Positions 1 through 5,796 are shown, numbered from the stretch's first letter. The stretch: 8,014 nucleotides of DNA from Pseudomonas sp. (GCA_026398835.1 JAPLSD010000463.1:1-8014); one strand, 5' to 3'. The notes: generated from the letters alone by a model not told the origin. Numbers and translations are program-made.

Positions 1-300
1 CTAGCGGCGAATGACCCGGTGAATCAGGGTTTCGCGTTGTTCCAGAAGAACTGCCTCGCTTGCCATCGCCTGAACGGCGCGGGTGACGCGCAGTTTGGTC
101 CTGATCTGAACATCCCCTTCAGCCCTACCGAATATTTCGGTACCGACTTCCTCAAGCGTTATATCCGCGACCCGCAAAGCCTGCGCCATTGGCCACAGGC
201 GAAAATGCCCGGCTTCTCCGCAACCGTGTTACCGGATGCGGAGCTGGACTTGTTGATGGGGTATTTGAAGCATATGGCGGGGCGTAAGCAGCAGCCTTGA
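1..300 (+). CDS. c-type cytochrome, C-terminal part (5' end outside the window)
   Basis: The reading frame is open from the first base of the window and ends at TGA 298-300. The true start is therefore upstream, and the in-frame GTG at 19 is not a credible start. The 99 visible residues form one class I cytochrome c domain. The covalent haem-binding motif CLACH is at visible residues 18-22 (bases 52-66). A GPDLN motif follows at 33-37, and a likely distal Met ligand lies in KMPGF (Met69). A final amphipathic helix closes the domain (about 79-93). The protein should carry electrons in the periplasm, but any signal peptide or partner domain lies outside the window. The PTEYF and IRDP segments recall cytochrome subunits encoded beside molybdopterin oxidoreductases; this partner assignment is a guess. 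It converges on the minus-strand operon across a 55-bp spacer. Confidence 0.85.
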   Translation, partial: LAANDPVNQGFALFQKNCLACHRLNGAGDAQFGPDLNIPFSPTEYFGTDFLKRYIRDPQSLRHWPQAKMPGFSATVLPDAELDLLMGYLKHMAGRKQQP

Positions 301-306
301 CTGATA

Positions 307-337
307 GATCGTTCCCACGCTCTGCGTGGGAACGATC
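307..337. repeat. Pseudomonas-type intergenic palindrome, probable bidirectional terminator
   Basis: Two perfect 14-base arms, GATCGTTCCCACGC (307-320) and GCGTGGGAACGATC (324-337), flank a 3-base loop (TCT). The hairpin fills most of the 55-bp gap between the two convergent stop codons (298-300 and 356-358). From general knowledge, this GTTCCCACGC/GCGTGGGAAC palindrome is a high-copy extragenic element in fluorescent Pseudomonas. No T-run follows the stem on either strand, so intrinsic termination is not assured. It may instead act as a REP-like element that stabilises mRNA ends. Confidence 0.8.
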
Positions 338-355
338 AGAATGCGGTATCCCCAA

Positions 356-1159
356 TTACTGCTGTTGCACCGAAATAGTCGGCGTCGGTGAGACGAAGAC
401 TTTGGCGTGCATCTGCTCACCACCACCGCCACGGCGCATGCCGCGCACCGGGCAGGCGTCCAGGTAGTCGAGGCCGACCGCCAGCTTCAGGTGGCGTTCG
501 GGTCTGGCCAGTTGATTGGTCACATCGAAGCTGTACCAGGCGTCATCGAGCCAGGCTTCGGCCCAGGCATGACTGGCCAGGTGTTCACTGTTCTCGCTGT
601 ACAGATACCCCGACACATAGCGCGCAGGAATGCCCAGACTGCGTGCGCAGGCGAGGAACGCATGGGTGTGGTCCTGACAGACCCCGGCACGCCCGGCAAA
701 GGCCTCAGCGGCGCTGGTTTCGACTTCGGTAGAGCCCGGAGTGTAGGTCATGTGCTGGTTCAGACCGTGCATCAAGTCGATCAACCCGCTGCGATCACGA
801 CGCTTGAGACATTGCTTGGCAGCAAAAGTCCGCAAAGCCTCATCTGCTTCGGTCAAGCGAGTGAAGCGCAAGAATGGCAGCGCCGACTGACTCTCATGTT
901 CGGCTTCGCGCTGTTCATCGATGTCTACTTGCCCACGGGCGCCGATGATGATTGCTTCATGGGGTTCGTCCATGGTCAGCACGTGCAGGATATTGCCGAA
1001 CGGGTCCAATTGAGCGCGCACTGGCCGCGGCAGGTCGAGTTGCCAGCTGAGCACGTGCTGACGCTCGCTGTCGTGGGGTGTCAAACGTAAATACTGGATG
1101 CTCGCACGCACCTGATCTTCGTAGCGGTAGGTGGTCTCGTGGCTAATGGAAAGTCTCAT
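356..1159 (-). CDS. transglutaminase-like cysteine peptidase family protein
   Basis: This 267-aa protein has an N-terminal beta-rich domain (about 1-85, beginning MRLSISHETTYRY) typical of the bacterial transglutaminase N-terminal domain. A papain-like transglutaminase core follows. The catalytic triad is visible: Cys161 in GRAGVCQDHTH, His197 in ASHAWAEAW and Asp212 in SFDVTNQ. There is no signal peptide, so the protein is probably cytoplasmic. Bacterial members of this family are usually thought to hydrolyse or transfer amide bonds rather than crosslink proteins; the substrate is unknown. The ATG (1157-1159) overlaps the stop of the alpha-E gene as ATGA, which implies translational coupling. 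It is the last gene of the ATP-grasp/alpha-E/transglutaminase operon. A GGGG run (about 244-247) lies in the C-terminal tail. The family assignment is secure. Confidence 0.93.
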   Translation of the reverse strand: MRLSISHETTYRYEDQVRASIQYLRLTPHDSERQHVLSWQLDLPRPVRAQLDPFGNILHVLTMDEPHEAIIIGARGQVDIDEQREAEHESQSALPFLRFTRLTEADEALRTFAAKQCLKRRDRSGLIDLMHGLNQHMTYTPGSTEVETSAAEAFAGRAGVCQDHTHAFLACARSLGIPARYVSGYLYSENSEHLASHAWAEAWLDDAWYSFDVTNQLARPERHLKLAVGLDYLDACPVRGMRRGGGGEQMHAKVFVSPTPTISVQQQ

Positions 1160-2106
1160 GCAGCCTCCAGGTAGGAACTGTGAATGGCGTTGCCCAACTG
1201 GCGTACCAGCGGGATGAATTCGGTCAGCCAGGCGTGCAGGCCTTCCTCGAGGATTTCGTTGATGCCGGTGTAGCGCAGACGTGCGTCCATTTCGGCCGCG
1301 AGGCGTTGCGCTGGCCGGCCGTTGGCGCCCGGCAGGCTGGCGAGGATCTGGTCGATTTCTTCAGTGCAGGCGCGCAGGGAACGCGGTACATCGGCCCGCA
1401 GCAGCAACAATTCGGCAACGTGTCGCGCACCGGGGGCGTCGCGGTAGATCTCGGTATAGGCCTCGAACGAAGACAATGCGCGCAGCAAAGCACTCCATTG
1501 GTAATAGGCGTGGGCGGTACCGTCGCTGACAGCTTCGGCCCGATCGCCAGCCATTTCGTAACGGGCATCGAGCAGACGCAGGGTGTTGTCGGCGCGCTCG
1601 ATAAACGTACCGAGGCGGATAAAACGAAACGCATCGTTACGCATGATGGTGCCGTAGGAAGCACCACGGAACAGGTGGGAACGCTCCTTGATCCACTCGC
1701 AGAAACGGCTCATGCCATAGCGACTGAGACCTTGCTCGGCAATACCGCGAATCTCCAGCCAGGTCGCGTTGATGTTTTCCCACATGTCGGCGGTAATTCG
1801 CCCACGTACCGCATGGGCACTGGCCCGCGCGGCACCGAGACAACTGTAGATGCTCGCCGGATTGGCTGCATCCAGGGCGAAAAAATGCAGCAGCCGTTCG
1901 GCGTGCAGCGCGCCATGGCGCTCCAGATAGTCGTCCAGCGTGCCGGTAATCAGCAGCGGCATCGCCAGTTCATGCAAACCGTCACCGCGGCCGTCCTGCG
2001 GCATCAACGACAGCGAATAACTGATGTCGAGCATCCGTGCGAGGTTTTCCGCCCGCTCCAGGTAACGCGACATCCAATACAAATCCGAGGCAGTTCTACT
2101 TAACAT
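1156..2106 (-). CDS. alpha-E domain-containing protein
   Basis: This 316-aa, almost wholly helical protein opens with MLSRTASDLYWMSRYLERAE, the hallmark of the alpha-E family. A second, related helix, FIERADNTLRLLD (168-180), echoes YLERAENLARMLD (15-27) and suggests an internal duplication. No catalytic motif is obvious. In the literature the family is a genomic partner of circularly permuted ATP-grasp proteins and transglutaminases, and its role is undetermined; it is perhaps a scaffold or carrier. The ATG at 2104-2106 is chosen because AAGGA sits 8 nt upstream and because the family N-terminus begins there. A longer in-frame start at 2157 would overlap the ATP-grasp gene by 38 bases and add a non-conserved 17-residue extension. 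The gap to the upstream gene is 13 nt. Confidence 0.92.
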   Translation of the reverse strand: MLSRTASDLYWMSRYLERAENLARMLDISYSLSLMPQDGRGDGLHELAMPLLITGTLDDYLERHGALHAERLLHFFALDAANPASIYSCLGAARASAHAVRGRITADMWENINATWLEIRGIAEQGLSRYGMSRFCEWIKERSHLFRGASYGTIMRNDAFRFIRLGTFIERADNTLRLLDARYEMAGDRAEAVSDGTAHAYYQWSALLRALSSFEAYTEIYRDAPGARHVAELLLLRADVPRSLRACTEEIDQILASLPGANGRPAQRLAAEMDARLRYTGINEILEEGLHAWLTEFIPLVRQLGNAIHSSYLEAA

Positions 2107-2119
2107 GGCAGGTATCCTT

Positions 2120-3529
2120 TCAATCCTCGACCACCCAGGTGTCCTTGGTTCCGCCACCCTGGGACGAGTTTACCACCAGGGATCCTTCACGCAGGGCTAC
2201 ACGCGTCAGGCCGCCGGGCACGACCCGGGTTTCGCGGCCAGACAAGACAAACGGACGCAGGTCGATATGGCGCGGGGCGATGCCGTTTTCGACAAAGGTC
2301 GGGCAAGTAGACAGGCACAACGTCGGTTGGGCGATGTAGGCGTGAGGCTTGGCCTTGATCCGCTCGCGGAACAATTCGATTTCCGCCGCCGTCGCCGCCG
2401 GCCCCACCAGCATTCCGTAACCGCCGGAACCTTGAGTTTCCTTGACCACCAATTCGGGCAAGTTCGCCAGCACGTGGGACAACTCCTCGGGCTTGCGGCA
2501 TTGAAAGGTGGGCACGTTTTTGAGGATCGGCTCCTCGTCCAGATAGAAACGGATCATGTCCGTGACAAACGGATAGACCGATTTGTCGTCCGCCACGCCG
2601 GTGCCGATGGCATTCGCCAGCACCACATTGCCGGAGCGATAAGACGACAACAGGCCAGGCACCCCGAGCATCGAGTCAGGATTGAATGCCAGCGGGTCGA
2701 GGAAGGCGTCATCAAGGCGACGGTAGATCACATCCACCGCTTTCGGTCCGTCGGTGGTGCGCATGAACACTCGATCATCACGCACAAACAGATCCGCACC
2801 CTCAACCAGTTCAACGCCCATTTCCCGAGCCAGAAACGCATGTTCGAAGAACGCGCTGTTGAAGCGCCCAGGCGTCAGTACCACGACACTGGGATTATCC
2901 AATGGGCTGGAACTTTTCAGGGTGTCGAGCAACAGGTTGGGATAGTGATCGATCGGCGCAATTCGCTGGGCCGCGAACAACTCGGGGAACAACCGCATCA
3001 TCATCTTACGGTCTTCGAGCATGTAGCTGACGCCGCTGGGCGTGCGCAGATTGTCTTCGAGCACGTAGTAGGTGCCGTCGCCATCACGCACTAAATCGAC
3101 GCCGGAGATGTGCGAATAGATATCGCGATGCAGATCCAGCCCTTGCATCGCCAACTGGTACTGCTCGTTGGCCAGCACTTGTTCGGCCGGAATGATGCCG
3201 GCCTTGATAATGCGCTGCTCGTGGTAGAGATCGGCGAGGAACATGTTCAACGCCTTGACCCGCTGGATGCAGCCACGTTCGACGATCCGCCATTCACTGG
3301 CGGGAATACTGCGAGGAATGGTGTCGAAGGGAATCAGGCGTTCTGTCCCTTGCTCATCACCATAGAGCGTGAAAGTAATACCGGCACGATGAAATAGCAG
3401 ATCGGCCTCGCGTCGCCGTTGTGCCAAAAGCTCGTCAGGCGTTTCGGATAACCAACGGGCGAACTCCCGATAATGCGGGCGGACCTGGCCGCCGGCATCG
3501 TACATTTCATCAAAATAGGTGCGGATCAT
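2120..3529 (-). CDS. circularly permuted ATP-grasp protein (DUF404/DUF407 type)
   Basis: This 469-aa protein is the usual length for the circularly permuted type 2 ATP-grasp family. Recognisable blocks are the N-terminal MIRTYFDEMY, VLEDNLRTPSGVSYM (156-170), GTGVADDKSVYPFV (309-322), the glycine-rich KETQGSGGYGMLVG loop (363-376), HIDLRPF (421-427) and the C-terminal VNSSQGGGTKDTWVV (453-467). ATP-grasp enzymes activate a carboxylate as an acyl-phosphate and ligate it to an amine. For this subfamily, peptide or amino-acid ligation has been predicted but no substrate is established. The ATG at 3527-3529 is preceded by AAGGAG with a 6-nt spacer. It is the first gene of the operon and lies directly behind the sigma-54-type promoter described separately. 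It has no signal peptide, so it is probably cytoplasmic. Confidence 0.93.
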   Translation of the reverse strand: MIRTYFDEMYDAGGQVRPHYREFARWLSETPDELLAQRRREADLLFHRAGITFTLYGDEQGTERLIPFDTIPRSIPASEWRIVERGCIQRVKALNMFLADLYHEQRIIKAGIIPAEQVLANEQYQLAMQGLDLHRDIYSHISGVDLVRDGDGTYYVLEDNLRTPSGVSYMLEDRKMMMRLFPELFAAQRIAPIDHYPNLLLDTLKSSSPLDNPSVVVLTPGRFNSAFFEHAFLAREMGVELVEGADLFVRDDRVFMRTTDGPKAVDVIYRRLDDAFLDPLAFNPDSMLGVPGLLSSYRSGNVVLANAIGTGVADDKSVYPFVTDMIRFYLDEEPILKNVPTFQCRKPEELSHVLANLPELVVKETQGSGGYGMLVGPAATAAEIELFRERIKAKPHAYIAQPTLCLSTCPTFVENGIAPRHIDLRPFVLSGRETRVVPGGLTRVALREGSLVVNSSQGGGTKDTWVVED

Positions 3530-3535
3530 GCCGTA

Positions 3536-3541
3536 CTCCTT
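3536..3541 (-). promoter_or_regulatory. ribosome binding site of the ATP-grasp gene
   Basis: AAGGAG on the minus strand lies 6 nt before the ATG at 3527-3529. It confirms that start and fits inside the roughly 23-nt leader predicted from the sigma-54 promoter. Confidence 0.8.
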
Positions 3542-3563
3542 GTCACCCGGACACCTAGGCTTC

Positions 3564-3579
3564 GCAAGCCCCGTGCCAG
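3564..3579 (-). promoter_or_regulatory. sigma-54 (RpoN) -24/-12 promoter of the ATP-grasp operon
   Basis: The minus strand reads CTGGCACGGGGCTTGC. This is an exact fit to the RpoN consensus TGGCACG-N4-TTGC, with the correct spacing between the GG and GC doublets. Transcription would start near 3552, giving a leader of about 23 nt that contains the AAGGAG ribosome binding site. No competing sigma-70 promoter was recognised nearby. The match is seen directly; its activity is inferred. Confidence 0.85.
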
Positions 3580-3596
3580 CGGCATAAACCCTTTAA

Positions 3597-3609
3597 TATC
3601 AATCGGTTG
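3597..3609 (+). promoter_or_regulatory. IHF binding site
   Basis: TATCAATCGGTTG matches the 13-bp IHF consensus WATCAANNNNTTR at every defined position. It lies between the NtrC-like dyad and the -24/-12 element, centred about 50 bp upstream of the predicted start. This is where IHF bends DNA at many sigma-54 promoters. The motif is degenerate enough to occur by chance, so the position is the main support. Confidence 0.6.
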
Positions 3610-3629
3610 GATAATCTCCTGACAAACGC

Positions 3630-3646
3630 CGCACCATAGCTGTGCA
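3630..3646 (-). promoter_or_regulatory. NtrC-like enhancer site
   Basis: On the minus strand TGCACAGCTATGGTGCG fits the 17-bp NtrC dyad pattern GCAC-N7-GTGC known from glnA enhancers (TGCACC-N5-GGTGCA type), with one half-site fully conserved and the other partly so. Its centre is about 86 bp upstream of the predicted sigma-54 start, within the range for a bacterial enhancer. Only one site was found, whereas strong NtrC promoters usually have two. The regulator's identity is therefore probable, not proven. Confidence 0.55.
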
Positions 3647-3792
3647 GCAAACGCCCCAACTCGATCGCCCCCGCTTCATTGCGAAGCAATGCCAATGGCT
3701 ATCACCAGCATAGCCAGAGTTGCTTTCACTGCACGCGTGAACCTCTGGAAAATCTGCCGCCGCAGAAAGATCTTCCAACAGCCACAAACGAA

Positions 3793-3818
3793 ATCGGCCG
3801 ACCCGAAGGTCAGCCGAT
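3793..3818 (-). terminator. intrinsic terminator of the rraB-like gene
   Basis: On the minus strand the RNA forms an 11-bp stem (AUCGGCUGACC with GGUCGGCCGAU, one G-U pair) closed by a UUCG tetraloop in the stable C(UUCG)G context. A modest U-rich tract, UUCGUUUG, follows. The hairpin begins 27 nt after the rraB-like stop codon. The interrupted U-tract makes efficiency uncertain. Confidence 0.7.
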
Positions 3819-3845
3819 GCTGAGTGTTGATGCTGTTCATAGATG

Positions 3846-4187
3846 CTATGCGAGTAACCCTCGTACCTCCTGTTTAACGCCCCACCCTTCGATAATCCCG
3901 CCCAAAGGCTCGACCACGGCCTCGAAGTCTTGCTCAAAGTCACCAATGCCGCCGTAGGTGGCGTACATCACCCTGCTCAACTCCAAATGCCAGGCACCGT
4001 CATCACGCACGCTGACCTGAGCATTCAATTGCTCACCGCGAAAATGCCCTGCCGCCCTGCGGGCCCGCTCCTCGTCCGGAAAAATGGCGTAGAACTCAAT
4101 GGGATGGAACCGGGAAAAGTCAAAACCGCCTTCTTTCATGCGGCGCAGCACGCTGCTGCTGATGTCTTCTTGATAGGCTGTGCTCAT
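3846..4187 (-). CDS. RraB-family ribonuclease E inhibitor
   Basis: This 113-aa cytoplasmic protein matches the RraB domain pattern: a helical N-terminus (SSVLRRMKEGGFDFSRFHPI, 11-30), a beta strand EFYAIF (31-36) leading into the helix DEERARRAAGHF, a strand pair AQVSVRDDGAWHLELSR (56-72), and a C-terminal helix with PLGGIIEGWGVK (94-105). In E. coli, RraB binds the RNase E degradosome and modulates mRNA decay. The protein here is shorter than E. coli RraB (138 aa) and lacks its acidic C-terminal extension, so conservation of RNase E inhibition is inferred. The ATG at 4185-4187 follows a strong GAGGAGG with a 7-nt spacer. The gene appears monocistronic, with its own terminator downstream. A distinct role in Pseudomonas is possible. 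Confidence 0.85.
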   Translation of the reverse strand: MSTAYQEDISSSVLRRMKEGGFDFSRFHPIEFYAIFPDEERARRAAGHFRGEQLNAQVSVRDDGAWHLELSRVMYATYGGIGDFEQDFEAVVEPLGGIIEGWGVKQEVRGLLA

Positions 4188-4399
4188 GAAACGTCCTCCT
4201 CAAACTGATGGATAGACTTTCCGTACTCCCTGCGCTCGCAACCGAATGGCGAAAGCGATACGGCAATAAGATTGCCGCCGGGAAACAAGCATGTAGCTGA
4301 CAAGACCAGACCTTAGCGATTGATTCGCTGATCTCGATTGCAGAGTAGCGCGAAGCCAGTGCCTGTGCCAGAGGGGCTGGCTGCGGATTTACGAGAAAC
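4188..4399. other. 212-bp intergenic region upstream of the rraB-like gene
   Basis: It must contain the promoter of the rraB-like gene unless transcription reads through from the right. No convincing -35/-10 pair was found by eye. A perfect CGGCAAT-AAG-ATTGCCG hairpin (4261-4277) sits about 75 bp before the rraB start and has no T-run. A second inverted repeat, AGCCAG/CTGGCT (4354-4359 and 4377-4382), follows the 78-aa gene and may end its transcript, though it lacks a U-tract. Confidence 0.4.
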
Positions 4400-4636
4400 T
4401 CAAGGAGCCGGGGTGATGCCGAGGATTTGAATGCTGCACTGATCTTTCAGGATTTTGACAGTAGGGTCATCGGTTCGGCCTTCCAGATCATTGAGATCCA
4501 GCTCGGCCGGGACAGGGAGAAGTTTTGCACGAATCATTTGCGCAGCCTGCTCCATGCTGGGCTTTTGCTCACAATCGAAATGCTCTACGGCTTGAACACC
4601 ATGATCATCTACGAAGGTAACTTCCCACTTTTGCAT
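4400..4636 (-). CDS. 78-aa conserved-looking hypothetical protein
   Basis: I do not recognise this family. The protein begins MQKWEVTFVDDHGVQAVEHF, a probable beta hairpin. An amphipathic helix follows (about 30-42, MEQAAQMIRAKLL), then an acidic stretch DLNDLEGRTDD (50-60) and a final strand with QCSIQILGITPAP. It is small, soluble and slightly acidic, without membrane segments or a signal peptide. There are two cysteines, near residues 22 and 68. The ATG at 4634-4636 is chosen because GAGGAGG lies 5 nt upstream. A longer in-frame ATG at 4711 would add 25 residues and ignore that site. It stands alone between a terminator on its right (4731-4760) and the rraB-like gene on its left. The strong Shine-Dalgarno sequence makes it very probably real; its function is unknown. 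Confidence 0.75.
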   Translation of the reverse strand: MQKWEVTFVDDHGVQAVEHFDCEQKPSMEQAAQMIRAKLLPVPAELDLNDLEGRTDDPTVKILKDQCSIQILGITPAP

Positions 4637-4730
4637 CAGTGCCTCCTCGATAAAACCCATGGATGGGCTTACAACATGTCGACCTTGAGTACCGGGCATC
4701 GTTCCACCCACAGAGCCAGAGGCTTTGCAT

Positions 4731-4760
4731 AAAGAAGGTCGCCTTTAGGCAACCTTCTTT
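4731..4760 (-). terminator. intrinsic terminator of the START-domain gene (possibly bidirectional)
   Basis: Arms AAAGAAGGT (4731-4739) and ACCTTCTTT (4752-4760) pair over 9 bp. An inner GCC-TTTA-GGC stem-loop continues the helix after one mismatched pair. On the minus strand the stem ends in CUUCUUUAUG, giving the U-rich tail of a Rho-independent terminator 23 nt after the stop codon at 4784. The A/T-rich outer arms make it nearly symmetric, so it could stop transcription in both directions. Confidence 0.82.
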
Positions 4761-4783
4761 CAACAGGTAACCGGCTAAAACCA

Positions 4784-5392
4784 TTATGGCTTTTCAGCGC
4801 GCGCTTTCAATGCTTTCAAGGTGTTGAACGGGGCATCGACAACAAACTTGTTGGCCAACCACGAAGGCACGCTGCCGCCTGGCTCGGTGTGAACCTGGTA
4901 GGTCACCTCGATCTGATCCGCGCCTTTGGGGACGAATTTCCAGAAGCCTTTGACCTGAGCGACCCGTACGAAACCCTTTTCTTCAGGAACGTAGGTAGGC
5001 ACGCCTTCCAGCTTGCGGGTCAGGCTGCCATCGGTGCCCTCGACGGTAGTGACGTGCAGTACTGAATCGCGGGCAGTCACCGGCCAGGGTGTATTGAACT
5101 GGGTGTAGGTCCAGGTTTGATCGCCTTCGTGCTTGAGCAGCTTCTGCGACTTGCACTCATGAATCCAGGCACAGGCGCCCACAACGTCTTCCTGCAGGCC
5201 GCGTAACTTGGCCATGGAGGTCTTCATGATCGTCACGCCGCGGTAGGCCTTGTATTGGGAGCCGGCGACTTCACTCAAGGAAATCTTGATTCCGTCCTCA
5301 TCCTTGGCAGTCTGCCAATCTTCGGCCTGGGCCGTTGCGGCCAGCAAAACGGTCAAACCACACAGCACAGCTATTCGATGCAGCGAACCCAT
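4784..5392 (-). CDS. secreted START-domain lipid-transfer-like protein
   Basis: This 202-aa precursor has a clear Sec signal peptide (MGSLHRIAVLCGLTVLLAA, likely cleavage AQA|EDW after residue 23), so it is predicted to be periplasmic. The rest resembles a single START/SRPBCC domain: DEDGIKISLSEVAGSQYKAYRG (31-52), the conserved TPWPVTARDSV (101-111), a central strand pair (GFVRVAQVKGFWKFVP) and the C-terminal helix with PGGSVPSWLANKFVVDAP (171-188). START domains bind lipids in a deep cavity; the ligand here is unknown. The ATG at 5390-5392 is preferred because AAGGA lies 8 nt upstream and the signal peptide starts there. In-frame ATGs at 5425 and 5458 lack good ribosome binding sites and would bury the signal peptide. 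The gene lies 38 nt after the ykgJ-like gene and is probably co-transcribed with it. Confidence 0.88.
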   Translation of the reverse strand: MGSLHRIAVLCGLTVLLAATAQAEDWQTAKDEDGIKISLSEVAGSQYKAYRGVTIMKTSMAKLRGLQEDVVGACAWIHECKSQKLLKHEGDQTWTYTQFNTPWPVTARDSVLHVTTVEGTDGSLTRKLEGVPTYVPEEKGFVRVAQVKGFWKFVPKGADQIEVTYQVHTEPGGSVPSWLANKFVVDAPFNTLKALKARAEKP

Positions 5393-5430
5393 TGTCTTAT
5401 TCCTTATTGTTGAAGTTCCGTTCATTGAAA

Positions 5431-5685
5431 CTAAGCCGCCGTCATTTGCTCCCACCAACCCAGTAATTTGATGGCTTCTTCACGGCTGCCGCCGCACACC
5501 TCGACATCTGCCTGAAAAGCCCCGCAGACCGCCGGCCGTTCGGGCATCCCGAAAATAGCGCACAGGTGTTCGGCAGAAAGATGCAGGCAACGTTCTCCCG
5601 CGGCCTTGCCATTGGGCATGCCGGGAATCGGAGTACTGATGGAAGGGGCAATGCAACAAGCGCCACAGCCTTCACGGCATTTCAT
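5431..5685 (-). CDS. YkgJ family cysteine cluster protein (putative zinc/iron-chelating)
   Basis: This 84-aa protein opens MKCREGCGACC, the CxxxCxxCC signature of the YkgJ/UPF0153 family. Further cysteines at 33, 42, 54 and 64 bring the total to eight (3, 7, 10, 11, 33, 42, 54, 64). This pattern is annotated as zinc- or iron-chelating, perhaps an Fe-S site. It is close in size to the E. coli family member YeiW and has no targeting signal, so it is likely cytoplasmic. The ATG at 5683-5685 follows GAGGAG by 9 nt. It precedes the START-domain gene by 38 nt and probably heads a two-gene unit. The region upstream (5686-5852) holds a tandem repeat that may be an operator. The biochemical role of the family is unproven. 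Confidence 0.88.
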   Translation of the reverse strand: MKCREGCGACCIAPSISTPIPGMPNGKAAGERCLHLSAEHLCAIFGMPERPAVCGAFQADVEVCGGSREEAIKLLGWWEQMTAA

Positions 5686-5739
5686 GACGACAAACTCCTC
5701 GCGACAGGCAAAGTGTTTAATGACGCAGGATAGAGTACC

Positions 5740-5796
5740 CGCTAAAACAGCCGTTTGAAATTGCTGCGATAGTGGTTTTTTCGCTCAAACAGCCGT
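5740..5796. repeat. tandem 15-bp direct repeat, candidate operator upstream of the ykgJ-like gene
   Basis: CGCTAAAACAGCCGT (5740-5754) and CGCTCAAACAGCCGT (5782-5796) agree at 14 of 15 positions and begin exactly 42 bp apart, about four helical turns. On the minus strand they lie 55-111 nt before the ykgJ-like ATG, a position suited to regulator binding. I do not recognise the motif. A weak -10-like TATCCT lies between the repeat and the gene, with no good -35. Confidence 0.5.

Larger units (their letters stand above)
3530..3845. other. 316-bp non-coding region between rraB-like gene and ATP-grasp operon
   Basis: No plausible gene lies here; open frames crossing it are low-quality and overlap the rraB-like gene out of frame. 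Read on the minus strand it holds, in order, the terminator of the rraB-like gene (3793-3818), about 145 bp without a clear signal, an NtrC-like dyad (3630-3646), an IHF consensus (3597-3609), a sigma-54 -24/-12 promoter (3564-3579) and the Shine-Dalgarno sequence (3536-3541). A small CATTGC-GAA-GCAATG hairpin (3677-3691) lies in the otherwise featureless part and has no assigned role. Confidence 0.7.

Noticed and set aside
407..1090. Long plus-strand open frame opposite the transglutaminase gene
   Set aside because: It is antisense to a gene with an intact catalytic triad and shows no recognisable protein features; it is a by-product of GC-rich codon use.
1180..2103. 307-codon plus-strand open frame opposite the alpha-E gene
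   Set aside because: The minus strand encodes a clear alpha-E protein with good translation signals; the opposite frame has no family features.
1156..2157. Longer start for the alpha-E gene at 2157
   Set aside because: It would overlap the ATP-grasp gene by 38 bases and add a non-conserved N-terminus; the ATG at 2106 has the Shine-Dalgarno sequence and the family start.
2105..3094. 329-codon plus-strand open frame opposite the ATP-grasp gene
   Set aside because: It is rich in His, Arg and Gln as expected from an antisense frame, and overlaps a full-length ATP-grasp protein.
3677..3691. Small RNA gene in the 3660-3790 spacer suggested by a CATTGC/GCAATG hairpin
   Set aside because: A single 6-bp stem with no associated promoter or U-tract is not enough support.
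3599..3946. 115-codon minus-strand frame between the rraB-like and ATP-grasp genes
   Set aside because: It overlaps the rraB-like gene in another frame, contains its terminator and the NtrC-like site, and lacks a ribosome binding site.
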